Assembly (NCBI RefSeq): GCF_964275005.1
Contig: NC_092705.1
Span: 12,029,912 to 12,093,911 of the forward strand
From: Diadema setosum
Lineage: Eukaryota > Echinodermata > Echinoidea > Diadematoida > Diadematidae
Direction of reading: 5' to 3'
DNA length: 64,000 bases
In this document: positions 25,790-39,089 of the stretch, one piece after another
Numbering within the stretch: position 1 is the stretch's first letter
Layout of the letters: each line of letters opens with the position of its first letter
Position numbers and translations under genes: made by a program
The notes under the pieces: generated by a model
What the model saw: only the letters and a program-made list of their open reading frames with translations
Database searches by the model: none
What the model was told of the DNA's origin: nothing

Positions 25790-27119
25790 CAAAAGGTGTC
25801 TCGGTGTTCCTTGAGCTCGCTGGGAGGAAGGTAGAGTACACCTAGCGTGTCAATCTCGCCAGTTCCACGTCAGCATGCCCTGACCTTCAGCCGATCGAAT
25901 TAGGGGGGTTGGAACGCCTTGCAAAGGCGGAAAACGATGGGCACAAACGAGCGTTTATTGGAGACCTTCTCGATTGCTTGTCAACTGTCGGCTCTGCAAC
26001 GCCAAGACAGAATAATCACGCGTGTCAGCTGCGATTAGCGGCGTCGGGTGTGACATGGCATCGGTGCTGCCGACTGATGGCGGAGGATCCCCGGATGAAA
26101 ATGCCAACAATTGCTAAATCTAATCAAACCAGAGGTTTCAACCTTCTCCCTGACAATGTAATAATGATGTACCCTGAGGTGCCTTCGTTCTCCTCCCTTA
26201 CTTTTTCTTCCATTTTTCTTTCTTTCCTTGTGGAGAATTTTTCAATCTAATAATGATCTCTTGTGCCGCTGTTCACTTACCATCTATTCCAGGCGATATT
26301 ACCTGATGGTGCTGGATGGTATCGCCTAATTCGTAGGTTAGATCCAGACCTGTAGCACCCTGGATAGAGAATACTTCGTGAAATTACGCGATCTCTGCAT
26401 ATTTACATAGATATCATACCTGGTAGTGCCTGGCCGGAAGCGAAGTTGTGACCGCCATCTTGGATTTGTAACCATTATATCATCCGCAAAAGGAAGCCGT
26501 TTGGCGCGCATTAAATCCCACTGATGTTTTACGATACGATTTGTGTTCCATAGCTTATTGGTGGTGGAATCCAGCCCTTTTCGGATGCTGTCGTAAGACA
26601 TGACTGCGAAGTGCAAGTAACTAAGCGAACGAAGTAAATGGCAAAGCTTAGCATTTACATCTCTCTTTTGGAGACCTGTTTTTCTTTTACTCTTTTCTCT
26701 TTCTTTTCTTTTTTTATTTCTCATGTCTCGCTGCATGCATTCGCTCATGTTTAGGCCTTACTGGCGCAGCGTGCAAGGAGAGAGCTAGCAGAGAGTGCCC
26801 GACTGCGCCCGCTTGGGCACCCGGCGTCAGCGCTCTAATTGCTGCGGGATGCGCGGCGGTGCACCGAGCTAGTTGGTCGCATATTTCGCACACGGAACAC
26901 CACGAGTCCCAGCGCGATTTCGGCCACTTTCACGCGCCTTATGGCGAAAGGGTAGACGGGACCCTACCGCGATTCTCAGGGAACCACGTCCTCGCATCCA
27001 GTGGTCTCGCTCCTCCGTGTCATTTCGTGCAGGGGCAATTACGTGGACTGGCTAATTTGGGCTGAGATAAAAGCCACGCTAATTGCATCTAGACCGCTGC
27101 GACAGTGACAGTTAAATGG
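25790..27119. promoter_or_regulatory. CpG/GC-rich islands with clustered homeobox, GATA and TALE-like motifs
   Basis: Two GC-rich blocks (about 25790-26110 and 26750-27119) stand out from AT-rich DNA. The end of the second holds GCTAATTTG, GAGATAAAA, GCTAATTGCAT and GTGACAG within about 80 bp (27037-27119), which looks like an enhancer or distal promoter. Frames of 113 codons (plus, 25909-26250) and 136 codons (minus, 26748-26338) cross it without recognisable domains. The regulatory role is inference. Confidence 0.35.
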
Positions 27120-27420
27120 ACATGATAAAGAGAAAGTGGAATCCTTTATCCATTTATCTGTCTCTTTCTTTCTCTCTCTCTCCTTCCTTCTGCTTCCATC
27201 TATCTTTGTACTTTCTCTCTCTCTCCATCTATATCTTTGTACTTTTTATATTTTTCTCCCTGTTCCAATCACAGTTATGCTTTAAGCATGATGACAATCA
27301 AAATGAAGATTTGCATAGAGTATGAAAAAAAAAACAAGATTAATGCAGGATGATATTTTATTGTTTAAAAAAAAAAGATAAATGAGCTGCAGTGATTTCG
27401 CTTGAATATGCAAATGTCAC

Positions 27421-27525
27421 AATAAAATAAAATAAAATGAAATGAAATGCAATGAAATGAAATGAAATGAAATGAAATGAAATGAAATGAAATGAAATGA
27501 AATGAAATGAAATGAAATGAAATGA
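27421..27525. repeat. (AATGA)n pentanucleotide array
   Basis: It starts as AAAAT units and continues as about 17 AATGA units. Confidence 0.95.
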
Positions 27526-28827
27526 ATTATGATTAAAATTTAACATAACGAAACTGCGGCAGTTTCGTCATGTCATTTTGACACCAAGGCGCGTGTTTGA
27601 TATCACATCCGCAAGATACGCCATGTGGGGGGGGGGGTGATGGATTTGGGTAAATTTGGTTCTATCCCTTCTTTTACCTTATTCTTATTTTGTGTGATAA
27701 CTGGTTCTCTTTATTGTTCACTACAGTGAATGTGTTCACTTATTTGTTTTGCGCGCGAATAAGCCTCCGAAAACTTTCAACAACAACAAAATATAAATAA
27801 AGGTATTCCAAAGGTATTGTGCATTTGCATCATATATAAGCCTCTTCATCGCCCATAGGAATAAATATTGTATTTAAGATGTCGTGTACGTGTGGAAGCT
27901 AGTTGTGATGGTGATAAATTAATGTTGTATAAATGCGATTTTGGCAGATTAGTAAGAGTAGATATGAGTATAAATGAATCGTCATATTAATCAAAGATAC
28001 TAATATTATATTATTATATCATTGACAAAGACGATTAAGTTAAGAAATACACAGTACATTGCTTGTCTTTTACGTGGGCCTCGATCTTTCCAATATACAA
28101 CGATTTCGAACAAATATCGTCATTTATGTATGTTTATGTATCTATGTGTTGAATTGATTTTTGGGGGGAACTGTATCGATAAAATGTGATATTGAAAATG
28201 AATCTTGATTTGAAATTGGAAAAAAAATGAAATGCCAAGTATGCGCTTCTCAGGATTGCATGATAACATTGTCAGTGGTTTTGAAAATGATGTAGGAATT
28301 AGTGCAATCTTGCTCTTATCTCGTTTTTTACTAGTTGGCAAATATATAGATACGTTTATGAATATTCATAGTTTGTGGTAACAAAGGCTGTAGAGTATTC
28401 AATCACATTGTACCCTGTTTTCAGCAAACAACTCAGTTATTGTTTTGGTCATGCATATATGTTCCCATGGACAAGTCTTCTCAGCCACCCATCATAGTTT
28501 CACCTGCATGCTTCAAATATTTAGGATGCGATATTTTTCATCGTTTGTAAGACCAAATTCACAACAAATTTGATTTTCGTAAATGTTAATTAAGTAGACA
28601 CCATATTAATGTTTACCGTCAATGCAGAAAAATACTTGAGTAAGGACCATAGAATTACTTCTTCGCTGAGGTTTTTCTTTTCTTTTCTTTTATTTTTCCT
28701 AGCGCATCGTCAGAAATGTAATTCATGTTAACTTTTTAACATCACAGGTAACTAAAACATATCTATAAATTTTTCACTTAAGAAGAAGCTGCAGTTATAG
28801 AAATGTTAAAAGCATCATCATATCTTT

Positions 28828-29027
28828 GTACATTGTAAAGGCAATGAAGAAACTGTATTGCTGTACATTCTAAAGGTAATGAAGAAACTTACCTTGTTAG
28901 CACTTAATGTTTATGTATATCCATTTATATGTATGGTACCAACAATGTATATGATATATGTGTATGTATCTGCATAAGCAATGATATAATGCCGGAACCA
29001 ATAAATCAAATCAAATCAAATCAAATC
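28828..29027 (+). mobile_element. possible non-LTR retroposon 3' end with (AATCA)n tail
   Basis: A 35-bp tandem pair (GTACATTGTAAAGGCAATGA and GTACATTCTAAAGGTAATGA) is followed by AT-rich sequence, then GCCGGAACCAATAAATC, which runs into AATCA repeats (29002-29027). Confidence 0.35.
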
Positions 29028-29334
29028 ATATCTTAAATAAAAAGTCCTTAACAAAGGCCTTAAAGCCGGGATCTACAGTGATTATCTCATGACTTTTATA
29101 CTAATGCTATATACATTTTACCTTACATCAATCCTGCACAATGTAATGATAGATTTACAAACTAAGCATATTAGGCAAGTTCTAAAGCATTCCGAAAGAT
29201 AAGTAGTAGCCCCATTAGACTGACTGGCAAGCATTATGTGTTCTGGCAAATAATAATGAAGTTCGTTTCAGTACACTGCTGTGCATGTTATTATGTGTAT
29301 TCATACGTAATGATTATATTTGTTGGAAATGAAG

Positions 29335-29382
29335 TAAACGAAATGAAATGAATGAATGAATGAATGAATGAATGAATGAAAA
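29335..29382. repeat. (AATG)n microsatellite
   Basis: About nine AATG units after short AAATG variants. Confidence 0.93.
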
Positions 29383-30203
29383 GACTTGAGTAACGTCTCC
29401 GACATGACGGTGTGAAGAAATTACCAAATTGAAATTTTATACGACGTTCAATTAAGCTGGTACGTGTATGTAATGAATGCAGTGACATTAACCAAACAAC
29501 AACAACAAGGAAGAGAAGGAGAAGTTTCATCACATTCGGATGTTTGAAATAAAGAAATGTATGGGACTTTAAACTGTCGTATTTTTCCATGAACCATCAG
29601 CCTCCAATGTTAGTTGCAACCACATAATCAGACGAGAAAAATTGGTGATCATGTCTTCTACTGATATGCCACTGATTGACCTGCCCATTCTTCCATAATA
29701 AACGCGATGTTACGACAGGAATACTTATATTAAATTCAGTCATTATTATATTAAAAAAAAAAATCAATTTAAATTCAAATCAAATCCAACTTTATCTTTA
29801 CTTTTCGACAAAACAGGGTAATAAACACTTTACTTTTTTCTGTAACAGAGGAATAGTGTAACGATACATTGTGATATAAACAGTGCATAATACAACAATG
29901 GCAAACATGATAGTGAATCATTGTAATGAATCTATAGCGAACAAACATGCAGTAATGCGCATAGGAAAAACGTAATATACGAAAAGTATCCTTAGTATCA
30001 ATGTCCCAACTATGATGCCTTCTTCTCTGAAGGGGTCGAATTTTCAAGAGCACCCAAAGTATAAGTCAAAAAGTATCATATAAAACAGGATGTATGAATG
30101 ATTATACAATGAGAAAACATTGCATGATTTGCAATAGTGACAAAAAATAGATATAGCGACGGGAAAAGTGTGATCTGCTGAAAAGCGGAGCTTCTAAAAC
30201 GTG

Positions 30204-30242
30204 GATAACTCGTGGATCACTCGTGGGTCACTCGTGGATCAC
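30204..30242 (+). repeat. three tandem CACTCGTGGATCA-type 12-mers
   Basis: TCGTGGATCACTCGTGGGTC and the following ACTCGTGGATCA form a short direct repeat. Confidence 0.75.
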
Positions 30243-32559
30243 AGCTTTGTCCATTCATTTAGGTGAAGTGTGATTTCTAGTTTGTCGTTTGTTAGAGATG
30301 GCTTGTTTCCTAAAAAAGAAAACAAAAACAGCTTAACCATCATGTCTGCCACCGACAGGAGAAAAAAAATCAATCATTACGTCAGCAATGCCACCAGGGA
30401 GGGTTTCTCTGATATAAACTGCATTATTTCATATCATTTCATTTCATTTCATTCCTAATTTTCAAAATTATGTATGAAAATGATATGGAGATTTGGATAT
30501 TATGCATTTCTTACAAATTGATACAGCCATTTTATGATTGGTGTAATGTATGCTTTTTTACTTTGTTCCATTCTTTTGTTGGATGGAATGAATTGAATAA
30601 ATAGTTGGAAGTTATACGTAGTTGAATTGAATTGAAATTACAGTGAATTGAAGGAGAGGTAATTGAAGGTCCAGAATATCTTATAACATTTTCATGCACA
30701 CTGTCTAATACCTTGATGATTAAAACTACAACACAATCTCGTGAAGATCATTTATGATTTAGTAAAAACTAATCCACAGATATATCAATATTATCAGTGT
30801 TTTATGACAAAATCATTACGATTTTAAAGGCATCATTCATATTGTCGAGGTTTTATTTTGTGCATCAGTTCCTCATTATAGGAAAATTTTGATTCTACTC
30901 AACCGTTTGATATATAATTATATAAGCTATTTATTTCCCAAGCTTTTCAAAATTCTACGCAGTTTTTGTTTTGTTTTGTTTTGTTTGATATTATCCTTAA
31001 TATTGGCCGTGCTGAATTTCACAAAACGAGATAATCTGATAATAATGACACTTTCTGTAGCTTTGATTTCCTCTTATGACATTGATCTAGACACATTCCA
31101 CTGACAAAAGAATTACCCGCACATTCGCATCCAATTTACATTTCAACATCTTATAGCCTTTCAATCAAAATAGTTGTGCATTACAAGACCATCGTTTTGT
31201 ATCCCACAAGTCTTTCACATAATATTCTCAAGGTTAGTTGTCGTTATGTTTGTCTCTGCGTTTTTGTTTGGCTTTGGGTTTGGTTTTTGTGTTGTTGTTG
31301 TTGTTTTGTTTTTTGTGGGTTTTTTTTTTTGTAAAGTGTAATGGCATTCTCAGAACATGTGCTGTTATACTTACGGTCATTTTTAATTCATTTAAGTCTA
31401 ATCGACAAAAAGGAAGCACAAAAGTAGAGAAGGAAAGGGATGACTTTCTTGTCGCAGACATCTACAGAAACATAACTTAAATAAGTGGACCAGATCATGA
31501 GGCTTTCTGCAGCGAGAGACAGGAAAACCATGGGGAGGATGTAACATACGCCCTTCCAACACACGCTGCGCTCAATATTACAGGTGAGGGGGTGTTTTAT
31601 GTTTGAGTTCCTGACATGGAAAAAAAAAATATGCGATAGCATCGCAACGTATGCCGCAGTTTCGAAATTATTCTGCGCTCTGTTTTTATGTGTGTGGGTG
31701 TGCTGTATTTATCATGATTATACTTGTGCTGATTTTCTGCGTGGTTTTCTTCTATGTTGTCTGGACTTAGAAGGGATATAGGTTTGTAATTTTGGTTCTC
31801 GTAATGATTGACAAATGTGATATATACACTAAGTGTGTTTTGTTGTTTTGTGTGTGTTCTTATAATCGAATAGTCATTTGTCTACCACTGATATCCTCCT
31901 GTAATGTTTGAGTTTATATAAAGGGTTTATGACTTCTTCTTTTTTTTTATCATATTTTCCTTTCTGTTTTCCCCATCCACGATTTACCCTCTGATTTTCA
32001 ATTCTTTGTAGACATTATACGAGCCAACTCATATTTCAACAGTGAAATATGATAATAATATATGTGGTGTATTATCACATCACTGTACGCGTTTTAATTG
32101 TGGAAATTAAATGAACTTCACTGAAGTTTTCTCGTGATCTGTCATTAATGTTCCATAGTGACAGGATCTAAGACCAAACAAATACAAACACACAAACAAG
32201 CAAACAAAGAAGAAAGCCTGATTCACAGAGAGTATGGCATTTATATATGCTTAACTTACAGTGTAGTTTGAAACATTATTTTCTGTTCTATTTCAGCATT
32301 GTTTAAGAAGTAAACTGATAAAAATTAACCCTGATGAATGGAGAAAAAAATGGAAAAAGTGAGAATAACTCGTGAACATTTTTGTCACAGCTTCCCACTT
32401 AAAAGTAATTGCAATTTTTTCCATTTACGTGCTAATTCTTTCCTAATTTTACATCTTTGTGTTTACAACTAAATATACAAAGCGAGACATCGAGAAATGA
32501 CAATGTTGATAGAGGCTGTTATCACTGGCTTATGGAGGACACAGGCAAATGAAGATGGG

Positions 32560-33060
32560 GGGGGGAGAGAGAGAAATAATAGCGAGTAAACAAAAATGCG
32601 CCTGCGGCTGTCAGTATGACAATTGTTCGCAAACAGCCAGCCCCATCGTGACGGCCGAATCGCTTAGCTGCTACCCGCTACGAATGTCGAGTGGCGCAGT
32701 AAGGCTCGCGTGGTCAGGAAAGTAATAACGGTGGTGACACCTTCATGAAAACGGGGGGAAATAGGGAAAAATAAAATAACAAAAACAAAAAAAAAATGGT
32801 AGAAATGGCATCTGATGCCTTCAGCGGTGAAATCACCACACAGCACGTGGCGATGAACAATGAATTCTCTCAGAAAACTTTTTTAATGTGTCTGCGTGCG
32901 TTTGGGTATATAATGTGTTCCTCTTTCTGTTGGTCGCGAAATGAAATCATTCCGACGTTGAAGTGGGGGACAAAATGAACAGGAAATCGTTTCGAAACGA
33001 CCGGAAACTGTGACCTGCAAGCCAGGGAAATTACCTGCAATTACAGGAAACACTTTTCCC
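32560..33060. promoter_or_regulatory. GC-richer island with SOX/forkhead-like motif cluster
   Basis: Within the block CTGTCAGTATGACAATTGTT runs into CGCAAACAGCC, combining a TGTCA core, the ACAATTGT palindrome and GCAAACA. TACCTGCAATTACAGG (33029-33047 region) is a further compact motif. No gene is seen, so an enhancer is one possible reading. Confidence 0.25.
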
Positions 33061-34192
33061 CCGAGTCCATCATCTTCTGTTCCTTCGCCAACTACTTATT
33101 CTTCATTTTTTTTCTTTTGACATGTTTTAATGGTCGCTGCCAAATTGTGATTTTGTTTGTTATTGTTTTTTGTCTGTCCATCAAAATACTTATTTTTGCG
33201 TTTTCAAAGGTACTTAAAAAGTACGACGTCATAATCGAAGCTGTGTTGGGTGTAAGGAGCATAATGAACTTAGCGACTCTTTTGTTGTTGCTTTTTATTT
33301 CTGCAATGTCTTGTTCGCACTTTTAAAACGAATATTTTTCCTTTTCCTTTTTAATGCTTAACCCCCGTCTAATAGAACTTTTCTTTTTTTACGAGGAACT
33401 ATGATAAACTTTGAGTTACTTTTCACGGTTGGAAATTGCATTTTGCAGTTGCGCAGTATTTCTGCCATTGACGAAGAACAGAGGGATCACAAATTAAAAC
33501 ATCGTGTATTCTGCTTGCTCTCACACACTCCGGTGTGCTTATATATTGTGATGCATCATCAGATACTGTAGGCGTGTAACAAGAAAGTGAGAGTACGAGA
33601 GGCCTCTTTTTCGGTGCAGCTTTCAGAAAACATTTACTATATACTAAATAGCTTTCTTGGATAAACTGAGAGACGCTATATGCTCGCGAACAGTTGATTT
33701 AAGCATGCATATTGATATAATACGTTATACATTATGACATTTTATTGATGTGCGCTTAATGATTTAGTTTGTGTCATAGAATATACGTTATAAATTCAGC
33801 ATTTAATGATGTCCCTATATTATTTGTCACGCTTAGCGCAAGAGGGTATATGTGTATTCAATATTTTAATTTGTTTGGTCGACAGTAGTGGCGGAGCGAA
33901 AGAATGAAAGAACATTCATTTTTATTATGTTAAACTCTCTTTGCATGTGGAGAAAAATACTTGCATTTTTCGCAAAAAAAAAGAATAAGATTGGGCAGTG
34001 CTTAAAGAATAACAGAATATTTACACTGATCGGTACGTATAGCATTATCTCATCATTGTCTATAAGGATGTGAATAGTTTCCTTTTCAGGATCAACCAAA
34101 TTAAATCACATTACAGCGTCTGAACAAAAAGGTTCTCTTTCAACGTCTTTGTCTGTGGAACGTTCTCTCATTGCTCTAGTCCATCAAAATAT

Positions 34193-35467
34193 TATAGGTT
34201 TTCCCGGCCAATTTCGCACTTTTTTCAGTCCAATTCCTAATTGCTGCATTCAATTTAGCACAATTTAGCGTAGATGGCATGTTCGGTATTTCAATTTTAT
34301 AATCTTTTCATTCAAATTCATTTTGGAGCATTCAAATTACCTTTAACATCATTCGAATCAGCACTTTTTCAGTTCAAATTCGTAAGACAAGCACCATTTC
34401 GCAAATCGTTCATTCAATTTAGCATGATATAGTCACGTGACCACGTATACGCTGCGCTCGTTCATTCGAATTCATTCTTGGGCATCCAATTTCGCATTTA
34501 CTGCAGTCAATTTAGCAAAAACGTTTATGCTCTTATTCCTTTTTTTTTTTCATTTTCATTCATCATGGGTATTGTTTGTAAGAATCATAACATTTCATAT
34601 TTTCGTATTCATTCGTTAGTCTGATATCATCTTTGCAACAGTACTTTAAAGATATGTGTATGTGTTTATAATGTTCGATAGCATTATTTCATTCACAGAT
34701 ACATTAATTTTAAATTTGTTTTGACATTAATTTGGAGAAGAAGGTTTCAGTTTACATCGTGATTATTTCTTTCATCTGCATTTTTCATTATTTTCACTTG
34801 GTGGGTGCTATATTGCGTTAATCATCACTAGGAATAAGGCTCTTGGATCAGCTCTACCCATCAGTTTGTCAAGGTTATTACCCTCAAATTCTTCTATGAT
34901 TGTTTCCTTGTCTTCTTGAGAGATACGGCTGTATCTAACTTGTGCTGCCATAACTGGACATTAGGTAGTGAAGAGAATGTATGGTACTGGTACATGTATA
35001 GTTCTGATAACATGTATGAAAGAAGAGGGGCGTTACAGAACAACAAAATTGAGTTATTTAGGGTCAAAGATACCTTTACTATGTACTTAACAGTGTGTGG
35101 ATGAAACAAAAATTCACATTCAAATACAAATAAATCACGGTTCTCACCTTTTCAAATAACATTGCGCCAATTTGAATGAACATGTTTGGAATTTGACTGC
35201 CCATACGCGAAATTGAACGACTGAATTACCATTTTCCGCCAGTGCTGGCGAATTTGAATGACTGAAGAGCACGTGCCAATTTGAATGCCCGTTTTACGAA
35301 TTCGAAAGGCACATGTGCGAATTTCATTGATCGAAATGCTAAATATTGAACGAACAAGTAGCAATTTTGAATGACAGAATGTGCAGTGACGAGGATTTTC
35401 GCCAAATTGAATGAACCTTTTATCGAATGGACTGACAAAAGTGCGAAATTGGCCGGGAAAACCTATA
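34193..35467. mobile_element. 1.3-kb foldback element with CATTCAAATT-type subrepeats
   Basis: The termini are exact inverses over about 30 bp (TATAGGTTTTCCCGGCCAAT and its complement at 35448-35467). Each arm (about 34193-34610 and 35155-35467) is an irregular array of units such as CATTCAAATT, CAATTTAGCA and AATTTCGCA. The central 550 bp has no repeats. Flanking TA dinucleotides fit a TA target site. Confidence 0.82.
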
Positions 35468-35566
35468 TTACAGTCAAACGACTTCTTCGATAATATAGCT
35501 ATACAGTCTGTAACGGCTTAGGATGTAACTGCTTATGTCGTGTCGGCAATGAGCAGTGTTGAAATT

Positions 35567-35703
35567 CAGGGGCCTGTTGCATTAAACTGTTTACCTGAGA
35601 AAAACTCAGGTAGATTTTGTCAATGGCGGAATCATACTAACCTGAGCTTTGAGTTCTTACCAGAGTTTTTATCAGGTTAAACGTTTTATGCAAAAGGCTC
35701 CAG
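35567..35703. mobile_element. 137-bp MITE with CAGGGGCC/GGCTCCAG termini
   Basis: CAGGGGCCTGTTGCATTAAA at the left matches the inverse of TTTATGCAAAAGGCTCCAG at the right. Inside are inverted ACCTGAGAAAAACTC and GAGTTTTTATCAGGT. Confidence 0.75.
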
Positions 35704-38204
35704 ATCTGTCGCATTCTACATTTTCGACGACGATTTCCACAGAAAATAGAAAAAGGCGCATATCGCCCTCTTGCGCTATTAAAAAAAAAATGACAATAAT
35801 GGGTATCAATAAACGTTATAATCTAAAACGCTATACTAATGAAAATATGTATATAAACTTATCATGAATATGATATGACAGTATAGGCCTACATAATGTA
35901 AACAACTTGACAGATATCGTGATATATTTACTCATTGTGTAGAAATATTGACCAAAGATCGCCATTTGCAATAACATAACATTGGTTATGACATGAAAAA
36001 GCTACAATAATTCTTACACAGAGCTAGTAAATTAATGGTCGTTAACACTTCGCGTCATTTGGGTTGCAAGACCACGCGATGGGATGCCGTCAAGGGCAAA
36101 GGCAAACTCCTTGGCCTTTTCTCAATGTCATACTTTACCAACCACACATTCATTTTTGCTGCTTCCCTCGAGTGATATCCATAGTATTCCTCACTGCATG
36201 GACGTTTCGATTTGGGGGGAGTAGCAAAGAGAAGAGAAAAGTACAGGTGACTCTCGGAGTGAGAGAAAAGTACACTGTTAGGGCGTGGAAGGGCCAGTAA
36301 TAAAAAGAGACCTGACACAAACCAAAATAAATTGATCTCCAGCTAGGTCTAAATTATATCCATGATGTAGAATTCCAAACTTCCCTTCCTCTGCTCTTCT
36401 CTCCCCTTCTCTCCCTCTCTTTCTCTTTCTCTCTCTCTTCCTCTCCTTCTATCCCTCTCCTCCTCCATGCACTTCTCTCTATCTATCTGTCTATTTCACC
36501 TTCTGTCCATCCCTATCTCTTTCCACCTCTCTCCTATTCACTCCATTGTATGCTAACTTATGATTTTTACTGTAAAGGTTTCCTCCTCCCTTATGTATTG
36601 CTGTGTTCTATCATCTTCTATCCTTATCTTTGTCTCTCTTAAAATGATATTGATTTTAAGATGTTATTATTATCATTTCTTTGATCATCATTATCATTTT
36701 AGTAGTATTGGCAATATAATCATTATCATTATAATAATTACCGCTATTTGATTATTCTATTAGTTTTAGTATTATCATTATTATTATTACTATTTTTACT
36801 ATTATTACTATTATTGTTGTTGTTATTATTATTATTACTACTACTACTACTATCATCATTATTTTCATCATCATCATTATCATGTATTATACCATTAACC
36901 TTACTTTCTTTAACCACTTACCACGATGATTAACATCTTAAGTACCATTATAATATCTTATTGTCATTATTGTTCTTGTTATTATTATCATTTTTATTGT
37001 TATTATCATCATTACTATCGTCATAATCATCGTTGATATCATCCAGGATTGGTATGATGACTATTATTATCATCGTAATTCTCTTGCTCTGGCATCTCTT
37101 CGTTCAGACTTGGGCTTTCCCGTTTGTCATGTTCTAAGGCAGTAACAAGATGGATTAGTTTCTGACTGATAACGAAACACTGACTATAGACTGAAATAAT
37201 ATATTTTCCTCCCCTATCTAGACTATTTTTAAAACTTTTTTTTGTTGTTCTGATCACCTTTAGCCTTGAACTGATGAGGGTGATGCTACTATAACGATAC
37301 CATGCAGGCACGATGTTGACCCCAAAGGATCAGCGCTCAAAGTGCAAGATACACTTGTGCGAGTGAATATTGCTAAAAAGTATAAAATCAAAATGGGACA
37401 AATTTTATCAGAATCTGACAGATAATAAGAAAGATATGGATTTTGAATTTTCACAAGCCTTCATCGAATAGAGATATTGGTGGCACCCACAGAATGCAAA
37501 TTAGCTGAGGAGATAATGCCATCAGCTCACAACTCTCTCACCTGTAATTTACATAAAAATGTGGTTGCTCTTGAAATCACAGAAATAAAAAGTGTGGAAC
37601 ATGAAATTGAATACATTTCTGATTTTGGTTGTGATTTTGATAAAGCCGTTTGTTTGTTTGATTTTACTCTGTTTCAGTACATTTGAACATATCGTTGTGG
37701 ACTTGCATTTTAGACAATCCATTCATGGCTTAGGCTGTCGTATAGTGCATGGTCGGCAGCTCTCATAATGATATTACCGTTCCCTTTCACCAGTTTGGAA
37801 AGAAACTTTTGCATTTCTATTCGTGGAATTTGGTGATTGTTTGCTTATTTATTTGTTTGCTCGTTCGTTCGTTAGTTAGTTCGTTCGTTTGTTTGTTTGT
37901 TTGTCTGTTTTTTATTCCGTGCATGTAATTTTCATGGCGACATGATTTTTATTTGAGGGAGCTACATTTTACAAACATTGCTTTTTAGTGGGCGTCTCCA
38001 TTTTCCCAGAACTTGGTCATTCCCCATAAGAAGAAATTATGAATTGGTATGAAAATCGATCTATATTATTCTTTACATTGTGCTGAACATGATATAATCA
38101 AGTTTCAGTTTTGTATTTTCGCTTCGTTCAACAATACTACGTGATATCACAGAAAAAAAAAGATAATGATGTTCCCGTCATAGGGCAACATACGGAATGT
38201 CGGA
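35704..38204. other. no host gene seen: trinucleotide-rich DNA
   Basis: A pyrimidine-rich stretch (about 36380-36545) and the long ATT/ATC tract dominate; no exon is visible. Confidence 0.65.
36655..37050. repeat. long degenerate (ATT/ATC/ACT)n tract
   Basis: About 400 bp of interrupted trinucleotide units. It is not coding despite leucine- and isoleucine-rich frames. Confidence 0.85.
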
Positions 38205-38325
38205 ATGTCCAAAACTTTACAGATTCATGACGTTTGAACGGATGGTCCGATTTTCTCAACGTAAACTGAGCGTTCCATCGACCTCTTTGTATTTGCTAAA
38301 TCTTTTTGAGTTTGGGGACACTTCA
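38205..38325. mobile_element. fragment of a family B right arm
   Basis: AACTTTACAGATTCATGACG followed by TTTGAACGGATGGTCCGATTTTCT matches the right arm of the family B elements; similarity fades before the terminus. Confidence 0.45.
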
Positions 38326-38674
38326 TCATTCATCATTCATACGGGCAGATTTGAACAGAAAACCCCCCTTTCAAATTTAGGATTTAATTTCAAAAAGATG
38401 AGTTTGCTTGGGTAATAAACACGAATAATTCATTCATTCTATAGAATCCAAGTTTTTAAAATCGTTTATCCACTACATTTTTTACTTGTCTCAACTGGAT
38501 ATTACGGAGACCTGGAGCGCGAAGCTAAGGTGAAAGTGACCTGAGATGGCGCTGTTTGAGTACCACATGGTGCGTGGATTGCTCGTTTGTATTTGTATAC
38601 CTTATTATAACCATGTAATATAATGTACTACGAAATTCTTTCTCAATTCCTGGATCTAGTGCTTCAAATGTTAA

Positions 38675-39069
38675 TTAAAGGGACTGTACACTACTGGTTG
38701 AGGTGGGGATTCATGTTTTGAATATTCCCAAGTGAGATAATAAGAAACCTCTTATGAAATATGAAAGAGCATGTATAATGTTAAAAAGGATTCAACGTTT
38801 ATTTGATGAAAATTGGTTTTCAAATGGCTGAGATATCCAAAAAAGTGATAATAATAATAAAAGGCGACAGGCCACGCCTTTTATTATGATCTCTTTGTTT
38901 CACCTTGTTTTTGGATATCTCTGCCATTTCAAAACCGATTTTCATCAAATAAACTTTTGATACCCCTTAGAATTGCATGCTCTTTGACATCTCATAGAGT
39001 GGTTTCTGAATATCTCGCAAAACGTTAAAAGCTAAATCCTCACCTCGACCAGAACTGTACACCCTTTAA
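38675..39069. mobile_element. MITE family A, copy 4
   Basis: It begins TTAAAGGGACTGTACAC and ends TGTACACCCTTTAA, with palindromic arms around 38870. A family B element starts only 20 bp further on. Confidence 0.8.
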
Positions 39070-39089
39070 AGAACAGTTGCATTCTATGT

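Larger units (their letters stand above)
27120..34192. other. no host gene seen
   Basis: Pentanucleotide and tetranucleotide arrays, possible retroposon 3' ends and the 32.6-33.05 kb island are the only structures noticed. Frames are under 100 codons. Confidence 0.65.

Noticed and set aside
25909..26250. 113-codon open frame on the plus strand
   Set aside because: No recognisable protein features, and GC-rich sequence raises chance frame length.
26338..26748. 136-codon open frame on the minus strand in the CpG-rich region
   Set aside because: No domain or splice signals; the lysine/arginine-rich N-terminus comes from a pyrimidine tract. Left as a note under the regulatory island, not called a gene.
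27037..27119. possible tRNA or small RNA in the CpG block
   Set aside because: No A/B box pair or stable cloverleaf; the motif content fits transcription-factor sites better.
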